A DNA stretch of 15,595 bases, taken from contig CABVAP010000045.1 in the NCBI GenBank assembly GCA_902496345.1, positions 1-15,595 of the forward strand. The letters run 5' to 3'. The notes under the pieces are model-generated. The model had not been told where the DNA came from, searched no databases, and worked only from the letters and a program-made list of their open reading frames with translations. The position numbers were made by a program, and so were the translations under genes. Positions 7,173-15,542 of this stretch are shown piece by piece. Position 1 is the first letter of the stretch. The number at the start of each line of letters is the position of its first letter. The stretch is from an uncultured Eubacteriales bacterium (lineage in GTDB: Bacteria > Bacillota > Clostridia > Lachnospirales > CAG-274).

Positions 7173-8603
7173 TTAGTTGTTTTCAGTAACAACGTGAACT
7201 TTTAAAGTATTAGTTGTACCTTCGATACCAACAGGAGTACCACCAACGATAACAACGATGTCGCCCTCTTTAGTATTTCCAAGTTTGAAAGCAGTATCTG
7301 TTGCAGCTTCAAATAAGTCGCTTCCAGTTGTAGTGATGTTCTGAAGCATATTAGGATAACAACCCCAAATAAGGTTAAGCTGACGTCTAACTCTTTCGTC
7401 TGGAGTAAACGCATTAATCTGACATACAGGTCTAAATTTAGCAACTTGTTGTACAGTAAAGCCAGATTTAGAAACAGCTAAAATACAAGCAGCATTAAGG
7501 TCAGCAGCAGTTGTGCAAGTTGCGTGAGCGATAGCGTCTGTTACGTTGCTTGCTTTAAAGTTGCTAGGGTTAGAAAATTCTTTAGCATAGTCAATAGAGC
7601 TTTCAACTTTAGATGCAATTTTAACCATAGTCTGAACAGCTTCAACAGGGTATTTACCTTTAGCAGTTTCACCAGAAAGCATAATAGCATCTGTACCATC
7701 AAAGATAGCATTTGCAACGTCATTTGCTTCAGCTCTAGTAGGACGAGGATTGTTTACCATAGACTCAAGCATTTGAGTAGCAGTGATAACAAGTTTGCCT
7801 TTTTCTCTACATTTTCTAATCATTTCTTTTTGAATAACAGGAACTTCTTCAAGAGGGATTTCAACACCAAGGTCACCTCTTGCAACCATAATACCGTCAG
7901 TTGCTTCAAGAATCTCGTCAAGGTTGTCAACGCCTTCTCTGTTTTCAATTTTAGAAATAATTTTAATAGCAGAACCACCGTTTTCAGCAAGAACTTTACG
8001 GATTTCTTTTATATCATCAGCAGAACGAATGAAAGATGCAGCGATGTAGTCAAAGCCTTTTTCGATACCAAATTTAATATCGTTAATGTCTTTTTCTGCG
8101 AGTGCAGGAAGACCTAAATGAACATCAGGAAGGTTAACGCCTTTTCTTGAGCCAAGAAGACCAGAGTTAATAACTTCACAAATAACGTCATTGCCAGTAA
8201 TTTCTTTAACAGTAAGCTCAATAAGACCGTCATCAATAAGAACAGTAGAGCCAACTTTTAAATCTTTAGTAATATCAGCATAAGTAACAGAAACTTTAGT
8301 TTCGTCACCTTCAATATCATCAGTTGTAAGAGTAAAAGTACTACCTTTTTTAAGTTCAACAGGTTCTTCTTTAAGAAGTTTAGTTCTAATTTCAGGACCT
8401 TTTGTGTCAAGGATTAAAGGAATAGGAAGACCAAGTTCCTCTCTAACTTTAATAACTTTGTCAATAGTTTCACCGTGAGATTCGTGGTCACCGTGAGAAA
8501 AGTTAATTCTTACAGCGTTCATACCAGCCTGAAAAAGTTCTTTAATTTTTTCAACTGAATTACTAGCAGGGCCTATTGTTGCAACAATTTTAGTTTTTCG
8601 CAT
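7173..8603 (-). CDS. pyk: Pyruvate kinase
   Basis: Pyruvate kinase converts phosphoenolpyruvate and ADP to pyruvate and ATP, the last step of glycolysis, in the cytosol. The 476-residue length matches the standard form and lacks the extra C-terminal PEP-utilising domain found in Bacillus. Signatures are RINFSHGDHE (32-41), LDTKGPEIRT (65-74), the catalytic block ISKIEN (216-221, Lys218 and Glu220) with ARGDLGVE (241-248), and ATQMLESM (275-282). They are followed by NPRPTRAEANDVANAI (285-300) and the MLSGETAKGKYP block (308-319). GGAG precedes the ATG at good spacing, and only 16 nt separate it from the pfkA stop, so the two form an operon. Glu and Asp codons respect the GATC avoidance seen in the host genes. 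Confidence 0.98.
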   Translation of the reverse strand: MRKTKIVATIGPASNSVEKIKELFQAGMNAVRINFSHGDHESHGETIDKVIKVREELGLPIPLILDTKGPEIRTKLLKEEPVELKKGSTFTLTTDDIEGDETKVSVTYADITKDLKVGSTVLIDDGLIELTVKEITGNDVICEVINSGLLGSRKGVNLPDVHLGLPALAEKDINDIKFGIEKGFDYIAASFIRSADDIKEIRKVLAENGGSAIKIISKIENREGVDNLDEILEATDGIMVARGDLGVEIPLEEVPVIQKEMIRKCREKGKLVITATQMLESMVNNPRPTRAEANDVANAIFDGTDAIMLSGETAKGKYPVEAVQTMVKIASKVESSIDYAKEFSNPSNFKASNVTDAIAHATCTTAADLNAACILAVSKSGFTVQQVAKFRPVCQINAFTPDERVRRQLNLIWGCYPNMLQNITTTGSDLFEAATDTAFKLGNTKEGDIVVIVGGTPVGIEGTTNTLKVHVVTENN

Positions 8604-8619
8604 ATATTCTACTCCTTTT

Positions 8620-9591
8620 TTAAATAGATAAAATTTTTGTTATTTCATAAAGTTCATTGTCATATTTTCTCTTGTACTCAAGAGCTTCGTTCAAATCAAG
8701 GTCAAGATATTTACCGTCACGGTAAACCATTATACGGTTTTTCTTTCCGTTTACAATTTCTTTTACTGAGTAATAACCCATCATAGAGGCGTGCATTCTG
8801 TCAACAGCAGTTGGGATACCACCTCTTTGAAGATGTCCTAATATAGTTGCCCTAGTTTGGATACCGGTAACCTCTTCGATTTTTTTAGCAAGTTCCTGGC
8901 TACCACCGATACCCTCAGCAACAACGATAAGGTTGTGATTTTTTCCTTGACATCTGTTTTCAAGGATTTGCTTGATAACAGCGTCTGTATCAATATGAGG
9001 ATTTTCAGGTATTAAAACTTCTTCAGCACCACCGGTAACACCACACCAAAGAGCGATATAACCAGCATTTCTACCCATAACCTCAACGATACTACATCTT
9101 TCGTGTGAACAGGAAGTATCTCTAATTTTGTTGATAGCGTCCATACCAGTATTAACAGCAGTATCGAAACCAATAGTATAATCAGTACAATCAAGGTCTA
9201 AGTCAATAGTACCAGGGATACCCATTACGTTCACACCAAATTTAATAAGAGATTGTGCACCGTGTAAAGAACCGTCACCACCAATTACAATTAAAGCATC
9301 AAGACCAAGCACCTTGTAGATTTGAGCAGCCTTTTTCTGACCCTCTTCTGTAAGCATTTCAGGGCATCTAGCAGTAAGTAAGGCAGTACCACCTCTATAC
9401 ATAATGTTAGAAACAGAAGCAGCGTCCATCTCCATAAATTCACCATTTATAAGACCGTCAAAACCTCTTTTAATACCAACAACTTTAACGCCGTTATGTA
9501 TAGCCGTTCTAACAACCGCTCGGATAGCCGCGTTCATACCTGGGGCATCTCCACCGCTTGTCAGTACACCTATCTTTTTAACTTCACTCAT
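8620..9591 (-). CDS. pfkA: ATP-dependent 6-phosphofructokinase
   Basis: PfkA phosphorylates fructose 6-phosphate with ATP, the committing step of glycolysis. The product has 323 residues, close to the 319-320 of well-studied enzymes. The start was set at ATG 9589-9591 because GGAGGG lies 7 nt upstream; the ATG at 9604-9606 precedes that site. Motifs include the nucleotide loop TSGGDAPGMN (11-20), GGDGS (104-108, the glycine typical of ATP rather than pyrophosphate users), the catalytic PGTID (126-130), TDYTIGFDTA (136-145) and EVMGRNAGYIA (170-180). The usual TIDND reads TIDLD here, with Leu in place of Asn, a variant I believe is found among clostridial enzymes. It is co-transcribed with pyk from a promoter about 140 nt upstream. 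Confidence 0.97.
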   Translation of the reverse strand: MSEVKKIGVLTSGGDAPGMNAAIRAVVRTAIHNGVKVVGIKRGFDGLINGEFMEMDAASVSNIMYRGGTALLTARCPEMLTEEGQKKAAQIYKVLGLDALIVIGGDGSLHGAQSLIKFGVNVMGIPGTIDLDLDCTDYTIGFDTAVNTGMDAINKIRDTSCSHERCSIVEVMGRNAGYIALWCGVTGGAEEVLIPENPHIDTDAVIKQILENRCQGKNHNLIVVAEGIGGSQELAKKIEEVTGIQTRATILGHLQRGGIPTAVDRMHASMMGYYSVKEIVNGKKNRIMVYRDGKYLDLDLNEALEYKRKYDNELYEITKILSI

Positions 9592-9610
9592 TAAAGTTCC
9601 CTCCATTCAC

Positions 9611-9702
9611 AAATCCAATGTCAACCTAAAATCCAAAACCAAAACTAATATTATTTTCATTTTACTGGATTTCACAACATCAAAATAACATTCAAAGGAT
9701 TT
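9611..9702 (-). promoter_or_regulatory. Repeat-bearing pfkA 5' leader
   Basis: On the minus strand the roughly 140-nt leader carries AAATCCA (9666-9672) and AAATCCT (9696-9702), and two copies of TGGATTT (9629-9635 and 9611-9617). Either downstream copy can pair perfectly with AAATCCA. The second copy ends about 10 nt before the GGAGGG ribosome binding site. Mutually exclusive stems are therefore possible near the start site, but no known regulatory RNA is recognised. Confidence 0.3.
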
Positions 9703-9737
9703 CATTGTTTTAAAACTCAATATATTCAACCAAATAG

Positions 9738-9767
9738 ATTGTACAATTAAAGTGTGCTATTCGTCAA
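9738..9767 (-). promoter_or_regulatory. Promoter of pfkA-pyk
   Basis: On the minus strand TTGACG (9762-9767) is followed after 18 nt by TACAAT (9738-9743). Both boxes differ from consensus by one base. The predicted start is near 9731. Confidence 0.65.
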
Positions 9768-9797
9768 GTTTTTAAGACTAAATATTACAATTTTTTT

Positions 9798-9826
9798 AAA
9801 ACGTTTTATATTATTGATATAAGACG
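9798..9826. terminator. Terminator of dnaE
   Basis: A 10-bp stem (9802-9811 with 9817-9826, one G-U pair on the plus strand) has a 5-nt loop. T runs flank it on both strands: TTTT on the minus side and six T on the plus side (9828-9833). It lies 165 nt after the dnaE stop. The stretch 9827-9991 is very A+T-rich, and I see no gene in it. Confidence 0.55.
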
Positions 9827-9991
9827 ATTTTTTAAAAATTACACATATAATCATTTTAAAACCAACATTTTTTTGTTTAATTTTAAGAATATATAAAACA
9901 AAAAAACATTTTTCATAATAAATATGCAATATTTTTAAAACAAATCAAATAAAATTTTGTCATATATGATTTTAGCACCAATAAACCTAAG

Positions 9992-12900
9992 CTAACTTTT
10001 TAAAACAACAGATTTTTCACCCAATAATTTTTTAAGTTCAGAAAGCAATTCCTCGTCAATTTCAACAAAGCTGTCTTCATTAAGTTTAAGTTTTTGCTTT
10101 TTCACTTCATTATATATAATTACTGGAGTGTTACCTTTTTTACCTTTGAGAACATCAATAACAGCATTAGGCTCAATTGACAATTCCTTTGGAATTTTAA
10201 GCCATAATGTTTGATTTTTAGAGATAATATCGTCATAAGCTGTAACAGACTCACAAATAACTTTTGTAGGTTGATTTTCAGAAACATTAGCTTTTCCATA
10301 TACAAAGACAACATTATCTTCTGTTATATAGTCGGCATATTTTGCGTATGTTTCAGGGAATACAACAATTTCAGTTTCGCCGTTTAAATCTTCAAGATTT
10401 AAAAAAGCCATAACTTTATTGTTTTTTGTATACTTGACAGAAACTTCAGAAATTATACCACCAAGTATAACTTTTTGATTATCAATAATTTGAGAATCTT
10501 CCCTAGTGAAATCAAAGCTTGTATAAGTTATATATCTTTCAATTGTGTCCTTGTATTCATATAGTGGATGACCACTTACATACATACCAAGAACCTCTTT
10601 TTCTTCAGAAAGACGCTTTCTGTTAGGATATTCAGGGATATTAGGAAGTTCATCTTTGTAAATTTCTTCTTCGCTTTCGTCTGACATTTCAAACAAAGAG
10701 ATTTGCCCAGTCATAGTTCTTTTTTTAGTTTGGCCAAGTCCGTTGTAAATTTGTTTGTAAATCTCATCATACTGTGACCTTTTTCCACCAAGAGAATCAA
10801 AAGCACCAGCTTTTATAAGGCTTTCAATCATTCGTGTATTAATTTCACCAGATAGCCTAGTTAAAAATTGAGTCATACTTATATAAGGGCCATTTTTTTC
10901 TCTTTCTTCAACAAGTGCTTTAACGTTCATTGCCCCAACATTTTTGATAGCTGACAAGCTATATCTAATTTTTCCGTTGATAGTACTAAATTGGTGAAAA
11001 CTTTCGTTTATGTCAGGAGGCAATATCTGAATATCAAGTTTACGACAAGCAGCGATATATTCAGCGATTTTATCAGGGAAGTGCATAACACTTGTCATAA
11101 GTGCAGCCATAAATTCAACAGGATAATAAGTTCTCAGATAAGCCGTTTGATATGCAACGACAGCATAAGCAGCGGCGTGAGATTTATTAAAAGCATACTT
11201 AGCAAAATCCGTCATTTCATCAAATATCTTTTCTGCAGACTCTTTGTCTATTCCATTTTTGATACAACCAGGAACATCATCGCCAAGACCATAAATAAAG
11301 TTTTGTCTTTCTTGAGCCATAACGTCAGCTTTTTTCTTACTCATAGCTCTACGAACAAGGTCACTTCTACCGAGGCTGTAGCCGGCAAGCTCACGAACGA
11401 TTTGCATAACCTGTTCTTGATAAACGATACAACCATAGGTCGGCTTAAGTATTTTTTCAAGTGCAGGGTGAGTATAAACAATCGAGTCTTTGTTGTTTTT
11501 ACCCTTTATATATTTAGGGATAAAGTCCATAGGTCCCGGTCTGTAGAGAGAAATACCGGCGATAATATCTTCAAGGCTGTTAGGTTGAAGTTCTTTCATA
11601 AACTGACGCATTCCGGCACTTTCAAGCTGAAATACACCGTCTGTCTTTCCACTAGAGATAAGTTCGAAAACTTTTTTATCATCATAATCAAGATTTTGTA
11701 AATCTATCTTTTTACCATATTTTCTTTCAATTTCAGATATAGCATTTTGGATTACAGTAAGGGTTCTAAGCCCTAAGAAATCCATTTTGAGAAGACCAAG
11801 TTCCTCAAGTGTAGTCATAGTGTATTGAGTATTTATAGTTCCCTTGTTTTCGTTCAATGGAACATATTCAACAACAGGCTTGTCACATATAACAACACCG
11901 GCTGCGTGTGTTGATGCGTGTCTAGGAAGTCCCTCAAGTTTCATAGACATATCAAGCAAATATCTGATTCTAGGGTCGTTATTATATTCTTGTGAAAGCT
12001 TAGGGTTTACTTTAAGAGCTTTTTTTATAGTCATTTTAAGCTCTTCCGGTATCATTTTAGCTATTCTGTCACAATCAGCATAAGACATATCTAAAGCACG
12101 TCCAACATCACGAATTGCATTTTTAGCAGCCATAGTACCAAAAGTAACGATTTGAGCAACGTGGTCGTCACCATATTTACGAACAACGTAGTCAATAACT
12201 TCTTGTCGTCTTTCATAGCAAAAATCAATATCAATATCGGGCATACTAACCCTTTCAGGATTTAAAAATCTTTCAAAAATAAGATTGTATTTCAAAGGGT
12301 CGATGTCTGTTATCCTAAGGGAATAAGCAACTATACTACCAGCAGCAGAACCACGTCCGGGACCAACCATAATACCGTTGTCTTTTGCATATTTAATAAA
12401 ATCCCAAACAATCAAAAAGTAATCGACAAACCCCATACTTTTTATTGTGTTAAGCTCATAATTAAGTCTTTCCAAAAGGCTGTCATCAACTTTTTTATAT
12501 CTTTCTTTAAGACCGTTCAAGCACAATTCTTTAAGATATTCAAAAGCATCTTTTCCGTCCGGAACATCAAAAACAGGAAGTTTATAGTTGTTAAATTCAA
12601 AAGAAACGTTACATCTTTCAGCAATTTTAGAAGTATTTTCAACTGCCTCTTTTGCATAAGGAAAAAGAGAATACATCTCTTCTGGAGATTTCAAATAAAA
12701 TTCAGAACCTTGATATTTCATTCGGTCCTTTTCGTTTACAGTTCTGTTTGTTTGAATACAAATAAGAATATCGTGAGCCTCTGCGTCTTCTCTATTTATA
12801 TAGTGTAAATCATTTGTACAAACAAGAGGTATACCTGTTTCTTGATTCATTCTAATAAGGGCATTATTAACCGTCTGTTGTTCTGCTATTCCGTGGTCTT

Positions 12901-13435
12901 GAAGTTCAAGATAGAAGTTATCTTGTCCAAATATATCGTTGTAAAGTAGTGCCATTTCTTTAGCTTTTTCATAAGAAACGTTTAAAACTGTTTTAGCGAC
13001 AGGTCCGGCAAGACAGGCACTAAGTGCAATAATTCCCTCGTGATATTCTCTAAGTAATTCAAGGTCAATACGTGGCTTATAATAAAATCCCTCTGTAAAG
13101 CCTTTAGAAACCATTTTAATAAGGTTTTTATATCCGTCATTATCTTTAGCTAGTAAAACAAGATGATAGTAAAAGTTGTCACTAGAGCTTTCCTTGTCAA
13201 ATCTCGATTTACTAGCTACATAAACTTCACACCCCAAAATAGGTTTAATCCCCTGTTTTAAAGCCTCTTTATAAAAATTTATAGCACCATACATAACGCC
13301 GTGGTCAGTAATTGCGATTGAGTTCATTCCAAGTTCTTTAACTCTTGAAATAAGTTCTTCGATTTTACAAGAACCGTCTAATAGACTATATCCAGTATGC
13401 ACGTGTAAATGTGTAAAAGACTTGTTTTCTTCCAT
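9992..13435 (-). CDS. dnaE: DNA polymerase III alpha subunit
   Basis: DnaE is the replicative polymerase subunit that extends DNA at the fork; Firmicutes usually carry PolC as well. The product has 1147 residues. The N-terminal PHP domain shows LHVHTGYSLLDG (10-21) and ITDHGVMYGA (42-51). The polymerase core has GPGRGSAAGS (358-367) and the catalytic PDIDIDF (399-405) followed by CYERRQEVIDYV. Further on are the RPGPMDFIPKYI and FNKSHAAAYA blocks, and an OB-fold region (VILGGIISEV) is near the C-terminus. The start is ATG 13433-13435, preceded by AAGGGG at 7-8 nt spacing. Upstream in-frame codons back to 13504 cover the promoter and are not coding. The order dnaE-pfkA-pyk is a conserved clostridial arrangement. 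Asp-Pro and Asp-His pairs use GAC before C. Confidence 0.97.
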   Translation of the reverse strand: MEENKSFTHLHVHTGYSLLDGSCKIEELISRVKELGMNSIAITDHGVMYGAINFYKEALKQGIKPILGCEVYVASKSRFDKESSSDNFYYHLVLLAKDNDGYKNLIKMVSKGFTEGFYYKPRIDLELLREYHEGIIALSACLAGPVAKTVLNVSYEKAKEMALLYNDIFGQDNFYLELQDHGIAEQQTVNNALIRMNQETGIPLVCTNDLHYINREDAEAHDILICIQTNRTVNEKDRMKYQGSEFYLKSPEEMYSLFPYAKEAVENTSKIAERCNVSFEFNNYKLPVFDVPDGKDAFEYLKELCLNGLKERYKKVDDSLLERLNYELNTIKSMGFVDYFLIVWDFIKYAKDNGIMVGPGRGSAAGSIVAYSLRITDIDPLKYNLIFERFLNPERVSMPDIDIDFCYERRQEVIDYVVRKYGDDHVAQIVTFGTMAAKNAIRDVGRALDMSYADCDRIAKMIPEELKMTIKKALKVNPKLSQEYNNDPRIRYLLDMSMKLEGLPRHASTHAAGVVICDKPVVEYVPLNENKGTINTQYTMTTLEELGLLKMDFLGLRTLTVIQNAISEIERKYGKKIDLQNLDYDDKKVFELISSGKTDGVFQLESAGMRQFMKELQPNSLEDIIAGISLYRPGPMDFIPKYIKGKNNKDSIVYTHPALEKILKPTYGCIVYQEQVMQIVRELAGYSLGRSDLVRRAMSKKKADVMAQERQNFIYGLGDDVPGCIKNGIDKESAEKIFDEMTDFAKYAFNKSHAAAYAVVAYQTAYLRTYYPVEFMAALMTSVMHFPDKIAEYIAACRKLDIQILPPDINESFHQFSTINGKIRYSLSAIKNVGAMNVKALVEEREKNGPYISMTQFLTRLSGEINTRMIESLIKAGAFDSLGGKRSQYDEIYKQIYNGLGQTKKRTMTGQISLFEMSDESEEEIYKDELPNIPEYPNRKRLSEEKEVLGMYVSGHPLYEYKDTIERYITYTSFDFTREDSQIIDNQKVILGGIISEVSVKYTKNNKVMAFLNLEDLNGETEIVVFPETYAKYADYITEDNVVFVYGKANVSENQPTKVICESVTAYDDIISKNQTLWLKIPKELSIEPNAVIDVLKGKKGNTPVIIYNEVKKQKLKLNEDSFVEIDEELLSELKKLLGEKSVVLKS

Positions 13436-13472
13436 AAACGAACCCCTTCTGTAATAAATTATAATCTTCGAT

Positions 13473-13501
13473 ATTATATCACAAATAGACCAATTTTTCA
13501 A
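13473..13501 (-). promoter_or_regulatory. Promoter of dnaE
   Basis: On the minus strand TTGAAA (13496-13501) is separated by 17 nt from a perfect TATAAT (13473-13478). It gives a start near 13466 and a leader of about 30 nt. It is back-to-back with the chemotaxis-gene promoter. Confidence 0.75.
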
Positions 13502-13544
13502 CAATTTTATTTTTTCGACCTTTAGTCACAATTTATGCGATTTC

Positions 13545-13573
13545 TTGACAAAATTTTGAATATACTATATACT
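13545..13573 (+). promoter_or_regulatory. Promoter of the chemotaxis-receptor gene
   Basis: TTGACA (13545-13550), a 17-nt spacer and TATACT (13568-13573) make a near-perfect sigma-A-type promoter. Transcription should start near 13580, leaving a leader of about 230 nt before the coding start. It is not a flagellar sigma-D promoter, which many chemoreceptor genes use. Confidence 0.8.
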
Positions 13574-13579
13574 AAATGT

Positions 13580-13810
13580 ATGTTGATATGGCTCGCTGGG
13601 CTTATCCGACCAAAAGTAACGAGAAGTTTTTATCTTATCCAGATTGTTGTTGTATAGCGGTTATAAAAAGAAGGTGATTTTTAATAGCCAAGTTAGAGTT
13701 TATGCAAAACGTAAATTCTAATAGAAAATATTTTGATGGTTTAAAAAATGTAAGGAAGGGAAAAATCACTTAATATTTAACTATTTTTATATTTAGTGTA
13801 AGTAAACGAT
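13580..13810 (+). ncRNA. Long structured 5' leader of the chemotaxis gene, possible cis-regulator
   Basis: This 231-nt leader holds several pairings. A 10-bp hairpin (13693-13702 with 13712-13721, one G-U) lies within a 9-bp long-range stem, GTGATTTTT (13674-13682) with AAAAATCAC (13761-13769). The 3' arm of that stem overlaps a second hairpin (13767-13776 with 13789-13798), so the two cannot form together. A strong Shine-Dalgarno-like AGGAAGGG (13753-13760) sits between them, about 50 nt before the start codon. A direct repeat, CTTATCC, occurs at 13601-13607 and 13634-13640. I looked for c-di-GMP-I riboswitch core sequences and did not find them. A regulatory function is inference. Confidence 0.35.
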
Positions 13811-15517
13811 ATGATAAAATTATTAATGAAAATGAAAATTCAAAAGAGATTAACCGTAAGCTCTTTGATTACCGTTGTAACCACAGGCCTTGCATCTATA
13901 TTTGCAATTTTGTTGGTTATTTATATGAGTAATCAGTATAACCACACTTTAACATATTATGCGTTTCCTCAGGGAGATATTGGCCACGCAATGGCAGCAT
14001 TAGCTGATATGCGAAGCGACGTTCGTGGGGCAATCGGTTATGATGAGAAAGATAAAATTGATGAGTTAGTATCTGACCACGAAGATAAGAAAAAATCTTT
14101 AAATAAATATTTAGAACTTGTTAAAGCAACTATTGTTACTGATACTGGTCAAACTGATTACAGTAAAATCGAAACAGCTTTAAAAGATTATTTATCTTTA
14201 GAGCAGGAAATATTAGATTTAGGGGCAACTGAAGATGTTGCACTTTCTAAACAAGCACAGGCAAGAACTTTTACGGAACTAGAACCAGCATATACAAAAG
14301 TTTATGATGCGTTGCAAGATTTTATGGACAAAAATGTTGCACTTGGTGATGAAATGCAAACAAACCTCGACAACGTAGGTATAACTACATTAACTATAGT
14401 TATTGTGATACTTGTGCTTTCCTCATTAATCGCGATAAAATTAGGCCATAGCATAGCAAAAGGCATTGCAAATCCTACAAAGGCTTTAGCTAAACGTTTG
14501 GTTGAATTTAAAGATGGTGATATATCTTCACCTTTCCCAAACTATGACGCAAATGATGAAGTTGGCGAAATGGTTGCGACCGTTTCGGAAACCACTAAAA
14601 AATTAGGCATAATTTTAGCTGACCTTAAACAGTTATTAGGTAAAATGGCTAGTGGTGATTTTAATATTAAAACTTCTTGCGAAGAAGAATATATAGGTGA
14701 ATATAAAGACCTTTTGCTAGCTATCAGAGATATGAATAGACAAATGGACTATTCTTTAAAAAATGTAAAAAGTTCCTCTGATATGGTATCTGTTGGAGCA
14801 AGTAACTTAGCCGAAGCTTCTCAGTTATTGGCAAAAGGTTCAACAGAACAAGCTTCATCAACAGAACAGATGAAAACAACTATGGACGAATTAACAAAAG
14901 GCTTAGAAAAGAGCGTTGAAGAAGTTACAAAAGCATATAGTATGGCTCAAGAATGTGCAACAATAACAACAGATAGCCGTGTTGAAATGGATAATATGAT
15001 GGCATCTATGCACCGTATAAACGAAGCATCTAGCAAAATAGAAAATATAATTAGTGAAATGGAAGGTATAGCAAGCCAGACTAACTTGCTTTCTTCAAAT
15101 GCAGCGATAGAGGCAGCGAGAGCGGGAGAAGCTGGGAAAGGTTTTGCTGTTGTTGCAGAGCAAATTCGTACTTTAGCAGCACAAAGTACAAAATCAGCAG
15201 TAAATACAAAAAAATTAATAGAAAGCTCAATTTCCGAAATTGCTGTAGGAAGTAAAGCAGCCGAAAAAACTTCAGAAGCATTAGAAAATGTTGCTAGTTC
15301 TGTTAAAGAAATCGCAGCCGTTTCCAAATTGTTGAGTGAAGATATAACTAAACAATCAAAAGCTGTTGAGTTAGCAGACGCTGGTATTCAAAAAATCACA
15401 GAGGTTGTTCAGTCAAACTCAGCAACAGCCGAAGAAACATCAGCAACTAGCGAAGAATTATCAGCTCAGGCAGCTAGTATGCACGAACTTGTAAGAAAAT
15501 TCAAATTAAGAGCATAA
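13811..15517 (+). CDS. Methyl-accepting chemotaxis protein (transmembrane receptor)
   Basis: The 568-residue receptor would sense an external ligand and control the CheA-CheW kinase array. TM1 is about 17-39, an extracellular region about 40-188 (helical, 4HB-like by appearance), TM2 about 189-212 and HAMP about 213-266. A second HAMP-like segment (about 267-315) leads into the signalling coiled coil. The kinase-control tip reads QTNLLSSNAAIEAARAGEAG (423-442) then KGFAVVAEQIRTLA, very close to the family consensus. No CheR-docking pentapeptide is present at the C-terminus (KFKLRA). TAA at 13799-13801 closes the frame upstream, so the start is ATG 13811 or ATG 13826 (MKMKIQKR). Neither has a ribosome binding site at normal distance. 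The gene is alone between its own promoter and terminator. Confidence 0.95.
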   Translation: MIKLLMKMKIQKRLTVSSLITVVTTGLASIFAILLVIYMSNQYNHTLTYYAFPQGDIGHAMAALADMRSDVRGAIGYDEKDKIDELVSDHEDKKKSLNKYLELVKATIVTDTGQTDYSKIETALKDYLSLEQEILDLGATEDVALSKQAQARTFTELEPAYTKVYDALQDFMDKNVALGDEMQTNLDNVGITTLTIVIVILVLSSLIAIKLGHSIAKGIANPTKALAKRLVEFKDGDISSPFPNYDANDEVGEMVATVSETTKKLGIILADLKQLLGKMASGDFNIKTSCEEEYIGEYKDLLLAIRDMNRQMDYSLKNVKSSSDMVSVGASNLAEASQLLAKGSTEQASSTEQMKTTMDELTKGLEKSVEEVTKAYSMAQECATITTDSRVEMDNMMASMHRINEASSKIENIISEMEGIASQTNLLSSNAAIEAARAGEAGKGFAVVAEQIRTLAAQSTKSAVNTKKLIESSISEIAVGSKAAEKTSEALENVASSVKEIAAVSKLLSEDITKQSKAVELADAGIQKITEVVQSNSATAEETSATSEELSAQAASMHELVRKFKLRA

Positions 15518-15542
15518 AAGCAAAAGGTGATGTGAAAAAATG

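Noticed and set aside
9747..9929. 60-codon minus-strand frame between dnaE and pfkA
   Set aside because: It is Lys/Ile/Phe-rich as expected for A+T-rich noncoding DNA, has no ribosome binding site, and covers the dnaE terminator and the pfkA promoter -35 box.
10991..11701. 236-codon plus-strand frame opposite dnaE, and a similar 197-codon frame opposite pyk (7524-8117)
   Set aside because: Both are mirror frames of strongly conserved genes and have no start signals or family resemblance. Their length follows from the codon use of the real genes.
13580..13760. c-di-GMP class I (GEMM) riboswitch upstream of the chemoreceptor
   Set aside because: The conserved core segments of that class and its tetraloop-receptor arrangement are not found. 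The leader is kept only as an unclassified candidate.
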